Below are positions 1 to 10,707 of a stretch of DNA of 64,000 nt, piece by piece (position 1 is the stretch's first letter; each line of letters begins with the position of its first letter). The notes under the pieces were generated by a model. That model was not told the origin of the DNA. It did no database searches and saw only the letters and a list, made by a program, of their open reading frames with translations. Source of the DNA: Telopea speciosissima (Eukaryota > Streptophyta > Magnoliopsida > Proteales > Proteaceae); contig NC_057922.1 in the NCBI RefSeq assembly GCF_018873765.1, forward strand, positions 65,682,755 through 65,746,754, given 5' to 3'. The translations under genes and the position numbers were made by a program.

Positions 1-2
1 GT

Positions 3-2132
3 AAGCAGGAAGGGCTTGAAGAAGCACTTACTTTGTATGAGGAGATGGTTAAGAGTGGTTTCATGCCTGATGTAATTACTTACAGTTCCATTCTATATGG
101 CCTTTGCAAAAGTGAGAGGCTTGCTGAAGGCATGGTACTATTAAGGGAGATGGAAGAGATGGGTGTGACTCCTAATCAGATCTCTTATTCTATTCTAATT
201 AATTCCTTCTTTAAAGCTGGGAATGCTGTTGAAGTTTTCCTCCTGTGGAAAGAAATGTTGGTTCGGGGAATTGTCTTTGATTTGGTAGTGTGTAATACTT
301 TGATGGATGGACTTTTCAAGGTTGGAAAGGTTGATGAGGCAGAGAATGTATTCCAATTGCTGTTCGAGCTCAATCTTGCCCCAAATTATATCACCTATTC
401 TGTGTTGATTGATGGACGTTGCAGGGCAGGTGACATGAAGGGTGCTGAATCTGCAGTCCAAGAAATGGAGAAGAAAAACATGGCTCCAAATGTTATTATA
501 TATTCGTCTATTATTAATGGCTACTCTAAAAGGGGAATGCTTGATGAAGCTGTTGATGTTTTGACGAAGATGGTGGATCGAAAGGTCTTGCCAAATGTTT
601 TCACTTATGGTACATTGATTGATGGCCACATTAGGGTGGGTAGACAGGAAATGGCATTAAACCTTTATAAGGAAATGACAAGTAGAGGTTTGGAGGCAAA
701 CACTTTCATACTTGAGGCTTTCTTAAATAGCTTTAGGAAAGAAGGACGCCTGGAGGAAGCAGAGACGTTGTTTAAAGATATGATGCAGAGGGGTGTATCA
801 CCGGACTGTGTTAACTACACTTCACTAATGGATGGCTTATTTAAGGCAGGAAATGAGTCTGCTGCTCTTAAAATTGCCCAAGAAATGACTGAAAAACATC
901 AAGGGTTTGATATCGTGGCGTTCAATGTCTTCATCAATGGTCTCTTAAGGCTTGGCAAATCTGCAGAAGCACAATCAATTTATACAGGAATAAGACAGAT
1001 GGGCTTAGCTCCTGACCGTGCTACATTCAACATCATGATCAATGCATACTGCAAAGAGGGAAACTTAAAGAATGCTCTCCAACTCTGGAATGAAATGAAG
1101 AGTTATGGGTTAGTGCCCCATTCAACCACTTGTAACAACCTATTAAGAGAGTTCTGCAAGGCCGGTGAAATGCAGACAGCAATGGATTTGTTGAATGAAT
1201 TGGTGATTTCAGGATTTTCCCCAGACGCAGTTACTCATAGATTATTGCTTAGTGCATGTTCTAAGAGTAATATTGCGTCAGTATTTCAAATGCATGAATT
1301 GCTCATAGCTGTGGGACTTACACCTAATCGTACTGTTTATAACACATTCCTCACTATCTTAGGTAATCTAGGGATGACAAGGAAAGCTAGTTTTGTACTA
1401 TCAGATATGATATCAAGGGGAATTGCTGCAGATACTACTACATATAATGCTCTTATACATGGATATTGCAAAAGTAGCCATCTGGAGAGAGCGCTTACTA
1501 TGTATTCTGAAATGTTGGTTGAGGGAATTTCTCCAGATGTGACCACCTACAACACGCTTCTGCAGGGGCTTTCTACTGGTGGTTTGATGGTAGAGGCTGA
1601 TGAACTAGTTGATGAGATGAAGAAAAGAGGCTTGGTGCCCGATGCATCTACATATGACATTTTGGTTTCAGGCCACGGGAAGAAAGGAAATAAGAAGAAA
1701 TCTATAATGCTGTACTGTGAGATGGTATCAAAGGGATTCATTCCCAAAACTGGTACCTACAATGTACTTATTAGTGATTTTGCAAAGGTGGGGAAGATGG
1801 ATCAAGCTAGAGAGCTTCTGAATGAGATGCAAATCAGGGGGGTATCACCTAATTCTTCAACTTATGATATACTAATCAGTGGATTCTGCAAACTAGCTGG
1901 TCAAGTTGAATTGTCAAATCTAAGAGTATCATATCGTGCTGAAGCAAACATGCTTTTCGAAGTGATGAACGAGAAAGGGTTTATTCCACGTAAAAGTACT
2001 CTTATTTTTATCAGTGATACCCTTGCAAGAGTGGGGAAGAAGTGGAAGGCTCGGAGGTTAATGAAAAAACTTTTTAAGAGAATGAAGAGTAAGAGAACAG
2101 GTACTCTTTCCAGTAGAAGTGGGGATTCATGA
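3..2132 (+). CDS. P-class PPR protein, copy 1 (5' end outside window)
   Basis: The reading frame is open from the left window edge to a TGA at 2130-2132, about 709 codons. It consists almost entirely of 35-residue P-type pentatricopeptide repeats; I count about 18, recognisable by the recurring TYN-L-I-GxCK-G core and GxxPD ends. PPR proteins of this class bind organellar RNA one base per repeat and act in stabilisation, splicing or translation. No DYW, E or SMR domain follows. The C-terminus is a basic tail rich in K and R (about residues 660-700). The missing N-terminus is visible in the paralog at 41544, which predicts a mitochondrial-type presequence. The frame has no internal stop, unlike the paralog, so this is the likely functional copy. 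The exact target and gene name are unknown. Confidence 0.93.
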   Translation, partial: KQEGLEEALTLYEEMVKSGFMPDVITYSSILYGLCKSERLAEGMVLLREMEEMGVTPNQISYSILINSFFKAGNAVEVFLLWKEMLVRGIVFDLVVCNTLMDGLFKVGKVDEAENVFQLLFELNLAPNYITYSVLIDGRCRAGDMKGAESAVQEMEKKNMAPNVIIYSSIINGYSKRGMLDEAVDVLTKMVDRKVLPNVFTYGTLIDGHIRVGRQEMALNLYKEMTSRGLEANTFILEAFLNSFRKEGRLEEAETLFKDMMQRGVSPDCVNYTSLMDGLFKAGNESAALKIAQEMTEKHQGFDIVAFNVFINGLLRLGKSAEAQSIYTGIRQMGLAPDRATFNIMINAYCKEGNLKNALQLWNEMKSYGLVPHSTTCNNLLREFCKAGEMQTAMDLLNELVISGFSPDAVTHRLLLSACSKSNIASVFQMHELLIAVGLTPNRTVYNTFLTILGNLGMTRKASFVLSDMISRGIAADTTTYNALIHGYCKSSHLERALTMYSEMLVEGISPDVTTYNTLLQGLSTGGLMVEADELVDEMKKRGLVPDASTYDILVSGHGKKGNKKKSIMLYCEMVSKGFIPKTGTYNVLISDFAKVGKMDQARELLNEMQIRGVSPNSSTYDILISGFCKLAGQVELSNLRVSYRAEANMLFEVMNEKGFIPRKSTLIFISDTLARVGKKWKARRLMKKLFKRMKSKRTGTLSSRSGDS

Positions 2133-2257
2133 TTGGTTGAAAAGCAAAGAGTTTGTAAGAAGTAACGAGAGTTTGAGAGGCTTGAAGTCACCGGAGATGG
2201 CCAGGATAGGGGCAAAATTGTAAAAAAAAAAATGTATATGATGAAGGAAGGACACTG

Positions 2258-2402
2258 CTCCATTGTGACCAAGTGGTCACGGGTTCGAGTCTGGAAACAG
2301 CCTCTCTGCAAAAGCAGGGGTAAGGCTACAATCTTCATACATTATGACCCTCCCCAGACCCCTCAATGGCGTGAGCCTTGTGCACTGGGTACGCCTTTTT
2401 TT
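2258..2402 (+). mobile_element. Au-type SINE, copy 1
   Basis: A tRNA-derived short interspersed element. Seen: a B-box-like GGTTCGAGTC in the head, the body motifs GGGTAAGGCT, GACCCTCCCCAGACCCC and TGCACTGGGTACGCC, and a short T tail, all typical of the angiosperm Au SINE family. It is flanked by a perfect 18-bp target duplication GATGAAGGAAGGACACTG at 2240-2257 and 2403-2420. The 5' end is slightly short of a full head. It lies about 125 bp after the PPR stop codon, probably in the 3' UTR or flank. Confidence 0.88.
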
Positions 2403-2420
2403 GATGAAGGAAGGACACTG

Positions 2421-3211
2421 TTTTGTGTAGTTTTGTAATACCCATCTTATTTTTAGGTAATTTGGTTAAACCAAAGATTAGATGGGTAATTTGGTAACCA
2501 AAATGCAATTTTCAGTAATCTTGTAATTTTCCTAAGATTTTATGGGTTTGTAGAATACAGCCTGCGTCCATATCAAAGCTCCTATGATCTGTGGGATGGA
2601 ACTTGACCTTAACATATTAGGATTTTAATTCAAGTAATCTACTGATTGAATTTTGTTTTCTTGTACTTTGATTTGAAATGAATGGGATTACAAGAGCCAT
2701 TGGATTAGGCTTGTGGTGACTGCTTCCATGACTTTATGCAGTTACTGACTTACTGTAATTAAACAGTTAATGTTATGCACAGTGCCCAAAAGGTCAGTCT
2801 AGAGTATCTTCTTTGTCATCACACTATCTACTACAATGACTTCCATATTATTCCTGCTGTATTCCCTATGAAGGTCGTCTCATTTCGAGCTTTGCACAGC
2901 GACCATGATGCATAGAAAGAAATTTTTGCATAGTGTTTTCTTATGCTTAATACCCATTGCTGCATATTTTCTTTAATCCACTCAACATGAATATCCCACA
3001 GGTGTTGTGATGTCCTTGCTGTATTTAATGATATTCCAGGCTTCTTACCTGTAATGGCATTTGAAAATCAGATGTTTAATGCTCTCCTGATTGCTGCACA
3101 TTTCAGACATTTGAGATTATTAGAATTAATCCTTTTGCTCTTATGTAATAAGGTGATGGATTAGAGGACACCTTGGATCATTTACCTATAATGTGACGTG
3201 TTCCATCCCAG
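2421..3211. other. PPR 3' flank without a clear gene
   Basis: AT-rich DNA between the SINE and the candidate exon, fully paralogous to 45085-45866. I see no ORF, RNA gene or repeat here apart from small indels between the two copies. Confidence 0.6.
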
Positions 3212-3307
3212 TTTTATGATCAACAGGATCAGTTGGCTAGAGAGCGGGGCTATTCTTCTTCCGGGAAGGCAAAGTCGTCGCCTAGGGCTGTCCTATACTC
3301 TATTTAA
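3212..3307 (+). other. Candidate orphan 3'-terminal exon, copy 1
   Basis: A 32-codon open segment, 96 nt ending in TAA, follows a plausible splice acceptor (CCATCCCAG at 3203-3211). It encodes a polar Ser/Lys/Arg-rich C-terminus beginning FYDQQDQLARERGYSSS. The duplicate at 45867-45962 keeps the same length, acceptor AG, frame and stop, with only three residue changes. I do not recognise the protein. It could be the last exon of a longer transcript of the PPR locus or of another gene. No upstream exon was identified. Confidence 0.35.
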
Positions 3308-3752
3308 GTTGGTAGGTAAATAGGGGAATAGACAAGAGAGGCAATAGCATTTATTGATCAAGGGTAGACGTGGAACAAACATAAAATGAACACTAGCATC
3401 AATTTAGACCCTTCTCTTGGACATTTTTCACCCCAACCCCCTCCCTCTGTCGGTCCGTCTGTCTGTCTGTCTCTCTCTCTTGGTTTGCATTGGAGTGAGT
3501 TTTTTTATACTAATTTTGTTGCTCACTTTTTCCCCTACAGATATTTTGATAATAAAGCATAGAGTATAAATTACTGCTTTGATAATAGGGCATAAATTTT
3601 CACCAGAACCAATTAGGATATTTTGTTCGGAGAAAGCTCTCTCTCTGCGATTGCAAAAACAGATTCGTGAGGTACGCTCTCTCTCACTTTCTCTTTATCT
3701 CCCTTCTGAATATAGGCTGTTTTTTTTTCTCCTTTTCAAAGAAAGATATGAG

Positions 3753-6700
3753 TTTTTTTTTTTGGATGAATAAAAATTATATTACAAAGAAGAAAAGAAA
3801 GAATATACATGCCCTCGGGCAAGCAAACAAAAGAAAAACAAAAGCGAGTGTAGGCTAAGGGGGAGCCGGCTGCAAGAGGGAAATGGGGAGACCCCAGGAG
3901 ACAACAGTGAGCCTGGTCCTTGGGGAATCCCTTATAGGTTTGAGGGATAACGAGGCTAGCTTGGTGGAAACCTCAAAGGAGATGGCGTTCCAACTCTTGT
4001 CAAAAGGATGGGAATTTGGAGTCCATCTCCGAAAGTTGAGATCCATCCAAATGCGAGAGATAGCAACATAAAAGGCGAGCTTCCCTGTGGTGTCACAAAT
4101 AGTCTTCCCTCCAAAAGTCATGTCGATCCAGAGCCATTCTCTTTGGAGAGGAACCTCTTCTTCTGTCAGGCCAGCAATGAATGAGAGAAGTTTCTTCCAA
4201 ATAGCGCGGCAAAGCGGTAAGGAAAGAAGAGGTGGTTCGTGTCCTCATGGCCATTCCAACAAAGGCAGCAAGAAGGGGAGACCTGGATGTGGTGGCGGAT
4301 GAGGAAAGCCTAAGTGGGGAGGCAGTTGGAGAGAGCTCTCCAGGTAGTGAAGCTGTGGCGGGGGATGTGGTCTTTGAATGAAACAATCTTGTGCCAAAGG
4401 GAGGTAGGACCTCTGTGCCTCGCAAGGTCTCAAGCAGAATGGGAGCTGAAAGTGCCTGTTGCAGAGGGGAGCCAAAGAACAATATCTCCTCTACCTCGAT
4501 GACTGGGGGGGATGGGGGGAGGGTGCTTCAAATGTTCAAAAGCGGAGGGTAGGAGGGGGGGGGGACCAGGTGACACTGGAGATGATGGAAGTAACTAGGT
4601 CTCCTTTTTAAGCCCGGATGAGTAAATCTCTCTAGGCCAGATCACATGAGAGAGAAAACCGGAAGGGTGTGTCACTTGTTGAGCCAAAGAGAGGTGGACA
4701 TGCCATCAGCGACCCTAGAACTTATAGCATCAATGGCTATATGGCTGACTTGAAGAATTCTATGCCAAACCCAAGAAGTGTCGGTGGAGGAGCTAATGGG
4801 CCAAGTAGAGTCTCTGCAAAGAAGACCAACATAGACCCATGATGTCTAGATATTGTCTTTCTTAGTAGCCAGCTTCCAGATCAGCTTGAGGGAACCAGCA
4901 AGGTTGACATCTTTGATTCTTCTCAGCCTAAGACCCCCTTCGAACTTGGAAGGCAAATAGTAGACCAGCTCAAGGGGTGGAGGAACGTCTTTCAAAAGAA
5001 ATGAGCACATGATGGACTTGGGGGCTTTGATGGTGGCCTTGAGGAGACCAAACACTCCGTACAGTAGATATAGAATTGGAGAATTGATCTAGTAAGCTCT
5101 AAATGACCTGTATAAGATAGAAGTTTAGCTTTCCAGAGCTGCAACCTTTTGCACAATAGGTCCAAAATGGGGGGAGGGGGAGAGCAATGATGGGAAGTGG
5201 GAGGCCAAGGTATCTAACAGGGAGGGTACCCAAGGAAAACCCGGTGAGGTGTAATTGTGTAAGAGGTGGGCTTTGGTGGCTTCAGAGACTCCTAGGAGAA
5301 AAATGCAGGATTTAAGAAGGTTGATGTCAGACCTGAAAGGTTTTGGAAAAGGTGAAGGGAGGACATGATGGACTCAATGGATAGGGGGCAGCCTTGGAGA
5401 GGTCATCGGCGAAGGCAAGGTGAGTAAGGTTGGTAGGCTTGCATTTGGGGATAGGGGAGATAAGGTGGAGGTCGGTTTTGGATTGGATGTTGTGGGGGAG
5501 GACTTCAAGGGCTAAGCAAAAGAGGAAAGGGGAAAGGGGACAGCCTTGGTGGATTATGGTGGAGGAGGGGAAATACCCCGCCGGGCTACCATTGACGAGG
5601 ACAGAGAAGCGGGGGTTGGAGATGTAGGAATGGATCCAATGAACAAAGGGGGGGGGGGTGGAGGACATGTGGAGGAGAGTTAAGGTGATGAAGTCCCACG
5701 GACAATCTCCTGGCAAAGAATCATGTTATCAGCTATGTTGCGATCAACAATGAAGGCAGATTGGTTGGGGCGGACTAGGGAGTCTACAACAAGCTGGAGG
5801 TGGTTCGCCAAGAATTTGGCGATGAATTTATAGGCGGCTTGATGTCAGCCATTGAGGAAGCACCGACTTTTTTGGGGGACAAAGCAAAGGAAAGTGTGGT
5901 TGATGTTGGTTGGGGTTGAAGAAGAAGCTTTTGATTGTAAGGAGGAGGTCATCCTTGATGATGTCCCAGCAGGAGAGGAAAAAACCCATTCTAAAACCAT
6001 CAGGGCTTGGGGCTTTGTTGGGGAGGGAGCGAATAACCATAAGGATCTCATCTTCGGGAGGTATGGAAGTAAGAAGGGGGATGAAATGATCGGGAACGAA
6101 TTTGTTGAAAAGGTCCTCGAGGTAGGGGGTAGGGGGGAGGAAGGAGGGGAGAGGTTGCCAGAGAAGTAGGAGGCGGCTTTAGCTTTAATGTCATCAACTG
6201 AGGTGAGGATGGAACAGTGCTAGAAGTGAGTGAGAGGATGGAATTGGAATTGGTTCTGGCCTTAGGAGAACGGTGGAAATAAGTCGAGTTGGAGTCTCTA
6301 AGTTCAAGCCATTTGATGCGGGATTTTTGTTTGAGGAAGCTTTTTTCTTGGGAGAGGTCAGAGGAGAGGTCCAAGAAAGAAAGCTTTTCTTCTTCAGCAA
6401 GGGAGGGGTTGAGGGGGTCCTCTTGAAGTCTGGATTAGATGGAGGCAAGTTTGTCTTTGCAAGAGGAGATGTTACCAAAGGAGGAGAGGTTTTAAGACTT
6501 GAGAGAGGATTTGACATTTTTTAGATTTTTAGAGAAGGCTATAAGGGGGGAGGAGAACGAGTGAACCGGGATATCCCAAACAGCTTTGTCAATGTCAAGG
6601 AAGTCATGGTGGTTAGACATGTCAAAGTATTTAAACGGTTTGGGACCAAAGGAGACATAGGGGAGGACAAAAAGAGAAAGGGGAGTGTGGTCGAAGATGC

Positions 6701-8186
6701 CAGGGTGGTCAAAGGAGGCGAAAGAGGAGGAGAAGGAGGTAAACCAAGACTCATTGACAAGGCCCTGTCAACTTTGCAAGCTTCTCTGCCAGGGCTAGGC
6801 CGTTTGTTGTGCCAAGAAAAAGTAGCACCAGACCATTTAAGGTCATTTAGACCACAATCATCAAGTCAGTTATTGAATGCTTCGACAACATGGAGGTCAA
6901 TGGGGGAACCACCAAGCTTTTAATGCCTGGCATGGACAACGTTGAAATTACCTCCAACTTCCCATGGGGAGGAGTCTATAAGGAGGGCAAGAGACCGAAG
7001 GGCATCCCAAAGGGGTATTCTGTTAGAGGCACAATTGTGGGCATAGACAAAGGTGAAGAAGAAGAGATGCTTGCCATTGGGATAGGAGATATTGAGATGA
7101 ATGAATTGGGAGGAGGAGGAGGAAATGGAGATAAGAAGCTTGGAGGGGTTCCAAAGAACCCAGATGCGACTGGTAGGAGAGTGGGGGTAATTGGTAAGAA
7201 AGGACCAGGAGGGGGCGATGGAGGGAGGCTATACGAGAGGCATTGGGCTCCAAGATTATGCTTTCCAAGGAAAGGGAGGACTTGGGAGATTAAGGCGGGC
7301 ACGGATGTAAGCTTGTTTTGCCAAGGCATTAAGGCTTCGGCCGTTCCAAATGGTCCAAGGGATCATGGAAGGGAAGAGGGGGGAGGGTTGCAACAAATGC
7401 TCTGAGAAGCGGAGGTAGGAAGACGATGGGGTGCTTTTGTGGCGGTGACGATACTCCCAGAGGAGAGGAGAGTGGACCTCGGAGGAAGGGGGCAAAGTGC
7501 TAGTAATGCAAGCATCTAGGGAACCAGGGTGAGCAGGTGGCCGAGAAGGGTGAGGGGAGGGATGGTGGGTTTTAGTGCAGAACCGGGTTAGGTTAGGTTA
7601 AAGGGGGTAAGATTAAGGGAGAGGGTTTGGGTGGGGTAGGAGAGGTTATGTTTGGAGAGGCGAGTGATGGGACAGGTGGGGTTAAAAGGGATAGACAGTT
7701 GGATCGGGAGAGTGGTTGGGTTGGGTGAAGGGATCGAAGGACCAATAAGGGTGGGGTTAATTGGGGGAAGAGATGAGGGGGGAGTCACTGTTGAAGGGAG
7801 TGACTAAAGGGAACCTTGAGCAGGGGGGTTTCTGTTTTGGAATCGACTAGGGTTAGGTGAAAGGGAGAGAGAGACTCGACGGTGGGGGAAAGTGGAAGTG
7901 GAAGTGACAGGGGGTTGTCGGGGCTAGTGAGAGGTCAAGGGAAGTTTTTTTGTGGAGCTGGCGGGATGGTTTTTTGACTGCATAGAGGGGTTGCAGCTAA
8001 GAAGGGGAGCTTTAATGGCCAGAGAAGCTGGCAACGGCTCACATGGAGTTGGAGGAGCAGCGGCTAGGTCGCCATCAACGTCAGCATCGGAGGATGTTTC
8101 CTGTCCTCCTTCTCTAACTCCATGTTAGACCGACTTTCCGGATGAAGAGACCTTGTTTGCTGCAGAAGAAGACGTTGATCGAGAAT
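3753..8186 (-). mobile_element. L1-type LINE, decayed, minus strand
   Basis: A non-LTR retrotransposon read right to left. Its poly(A) tail is the T-run at 3753-3763, next to the usual plant LINE 3' end (TTGTAATATAA-like just before the tail). Minus-strand blocks with endonuclease, reverse transcriptase and zinc-finger homology follow in order, each in different frames, so the element is dead. Probable target duplication: CAAAGAAAGAT at 3737-3747 against CAAAGGAAGAT at 8187-8197, 10 of 11 matching. At about 4.4 kb it lacks a convincing ORF1 and is probably 5'-truncated. A remnant of the same insertion lies at 46371-46550. Confidence 0.85.
4093..7480 (-). pseudogene. LINE ORF2 remains (endonuclease, RT, zinc finger)
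   Basis: Broken coding blocks on the minus strand. About 7480-6540: APE-type endonuclease remnants, including a DHTPLSL block near its C-terminal end and FKYFDMSNHHDF. About 6374-6050: the linker block KSRIKWLELRDSN. About 6040-5828: NKAPSPDGFRMGFF, the start of the RT fingers. 5716-5327: the RT palm with HQGCPLSPFLF and the catalytic FADDL. 5055-4846: FEGGLRLRRIKD of the C-terminal region. About 4300-4200: a zf-RVT block with paired cysteines and histidine in a shifted frame. Many frameshifts and stops separate the blocks, so no functional protein can be made. Confidence 0.85.
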
Positions 8187-8197
8187 CAAAGGAAGAT

Positions 8198-8789
8198 TAA
8201 AAAAGAATCATCAAATGGAAATGAATATAAAATACAAAATTGCATCTTTTATAATTTTAGCTACTTCCTAATTTACTCGTTTTAAGCTGAAATTGTACCA
8301 ATGAGATGCTTGTTTGGCCCTCTATCATATGGACTAACTCATGTACTGCCATGTGACAAATAGTAAGGTGTTATACTTTATGAGGCATAACAACGGGAAA
8401 GAAAACCCTTGGAAAAAATAACAGACCTTTGAGACAATGATAATTTGCCATATATTATGCACTAATTAATTTACCAACTAGGATACTGGCTAGGATTATA
8501 GGAAGAGATTCCATGTACCAAACTTCATACTAATTGGCGGGTCTCACAACTCACAACTAATTGCAATGGGATCTTGTGCAAAGGAATCCATTTGTATGGA
8601 CCCCCACACCACCATTGTCTAATGATAAGTTGTTTCCAAAATTCAAGTAGAATCCCCTGGAGAATATGATGAAAGTGGATAAAGAGCCCTTTACTAGTGA
8701 ATTTGTGTAGAGTTGAAGAAGAAGCCTCAGATTATGATTTCTGTTTATATATCCTTAAACTTTTTTCCCAGGGAATATCAACCATGTAT
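8198..8789. other. Gene-free AT-rich spacer
   Basis: Between the LINE and the first recognisable copia A codons. No ORF of note, no LTR and no inverted termini were found. It contains the deletion junction that cut off the 5' half of copia A. Confidence 0.5.
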
Positions 8790-10707
8790 AGCTGGTAATA
8801 GATCTACTTCTCTTTTCCATATTTTGCATACTGATGTTTGGGGACCTGCCCCCACTACTTCCTTATTTGGCTATCGGTACTTTATTTCATTTGTTGATGA
8901 TTTCTCTCGTGCTACTTGGACTGTTCCTATGAAGCATAAAAGTGCTGTCTGTGATGCATTTAAAATTTTTTATCAAATGATTCTTACTCAGTTTGATTCT
9001 CGGATCAAAATTGTTTGTTCTGATAAGGGGGGGGGGAGTACATGTTTGGTGGCCTCCAAACCTTTTTTACTGACCATGGCATTATCCATCAGCTAGCGTG
9101 TGTTGACACACCCCCAACAAAATGGGGTAGCTGAGAGGAAAAATCGTCATTTATTGGAGGTTACTCGGAGTCTTCTCTTTGGCATGCATGTTCCTAATAC
9201 CTTCTGATCTGAAGCCCTTCTCACTGCTTCGTTTCTCATCAATTGCATGCCTAATAAACTCCTTGGTTCCAAGTCTCCGTTTGAAACCTTATCTCCACAA
9301 GTTTCTGCTTTCCCTCTTCCCCCTAAGGTCTTTGGCTGTGTTTGTTATGTGTATATTAACAAACCCCATCACGCTAAACTTGATCCCAAAGCTCTCAAGT
9401 GTCTTTTCCTTGGGTACTCTTCTACTTCCAAAGGCTACAAGTGCTATCATCCTTCTTCTCGTCGGTCTCTTCTCTCCAAAGATGTCACCTTTCTTGAATC
9501 TATCCCCTTCTTTGCCCCTTCTCAGCATCCTCTTCAGGGGGAGAATTGTGGAAGTGAACAGGCTGCTGATTTTCTTTATTCTCCTCTCCCTATCTCTCCT
9601 TCTATGCTTGACATTGGCTAACACAAGACTGCGGATGTGGTTGATAGTTTGATACTGATGATCAATTAGAAGTGAATACAGAATTGGTTGAAAGTGGTTC
9701 TGTTAAGGAGAAGGATTGCCACATTAAATACAAAAGAGGTGAAGGCTTGCATAATAAAGGAAAGAAGACCTGCCGAGAGTCCTCTTTGGAACCAGATCCA
9801 CATCTTGAGCTTCATCCTTCTCAATCAGGTGACATCCATTCTCCTCCATCTGATTTAGACCTTCCTATTGCAGTTCGAAAAGGGAAAAGAGCTTGTACTA
9901 ATCCTATAGCCCAGTTTGTTTCCTATGATGCTCTTTCTCCTACAGATTTTACCTTTATTACTGCTCTCTCTACTGCTTCTATTCCCAAGAATGTTATTGA
10001 TGCCATGTCTGACCCAAAGTGGAGACAAGCTATGTCTGAGGAGATGATGGCTCTTGAGAAGAATGGTACTTGGCAATTGGTGGATCTTCCCAGGGGACGT
10101 GTCCTAGTTGGCTGTAGATGGGTCTACACAATTAAGTATAAATCTGATGGTACTGTTGAGAGATACAAGGCAAGGTTGGTGGCTAAGGGGTGCAGTCAAG
10201 CTATGGAATTGACTATCAGGAGACATTTGCTCCTGTGGCTAAACACAACTCTATAAGAGTTCTTCTATCTTTGGTTGCCAATAAAGATTGACCATTATAT
10301 CAGTTAGATGTCAAGAATTCCTTCCTTCATGGTGACTTGGAAGAGGAAGTGTACATGCAAACTCCACTGGGTTTTAACATACCTTCAGCTGAAGGGAAAG
10401 TGTGTCTTCTCAAAAAGGCACTACATGGTCTCAAATAGTTACCAAAGGCATGGTTTGAGCGCTACCGGCAGGCTATTCTGAAGAATGGGTATTCCCAGAG
10501 TCAAGCAGATCACACTCTCTTTACCAAACGGGGGAATGGTACCATTACAGCCCTTATTGTCTACGTTGATGACATTGTTGTCATTGGAGATGATACAACT
10601 GAGATAGATAAACTGAAGATCTACTTGGCTGACCAGTTTGAAATCAAAGATCTGGGCTCCTTGAAGTACTTCTTAGGGATTGAAGTATTAAGGTCCAAGA
10701 GAGGAAT
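8790..10707 (+). mobile_element. Copia A, left part (integrase to RT), 5'-truncated
   Basis: A Ty1/copia pol fragment. Integrase core about 8793-9130, with HTDVWGPAP, FVDDFSRATWT and a frame-shifted GVAERKNRH segment; integrase C-terminal domain to about 9620, with PKALKCLFLGYSS; RT start about 10000-10707, with DPKWRQAMSEEM and YVDDIVV. A G-run frameshift near 9030, a TAG at a conserved Gln codon near 10436, and a TGA at 10289-10291 in place of a conserved Trp disable it. No LTR, gag or protease remains on the left. It breaks off in the RT where a gypsy element inserted and resumes at 23219. Confidence 0.9.

Larger units (their letters stand above)
1..3934 (+). repeat. Segmental duplication, left copy (PPR 3' part plus flank)
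   Basis: Bases 1-3934 align collinearly with 42637-46550 in direct orientation, by eye about 2-3% different in the coding part with small indels in the flank. The block includes the PPR coding end, a SINE, a candidate exon and the 3' end of a LINE, so all of these predate the duplication. Homology stops inside the LINE, where the right copy meets the end of a transposon at 46551. The left limit lies outside the window. Confidence 0.93.

Noticed and set aside
195..629. Minus-strand 144-codon frame within PPR copy 1, recurring at 42831-43265
   Set aside because: Antisense of the PPR repeats, with no domain of its own.
6890..7405. 171-codon Gly-rich plus-strand frame
   Set aside because: Lies opposite the LINE endonuclease remains; the Gly-rich character reflects the complement of Pro/Ser-rich LINE sequence.
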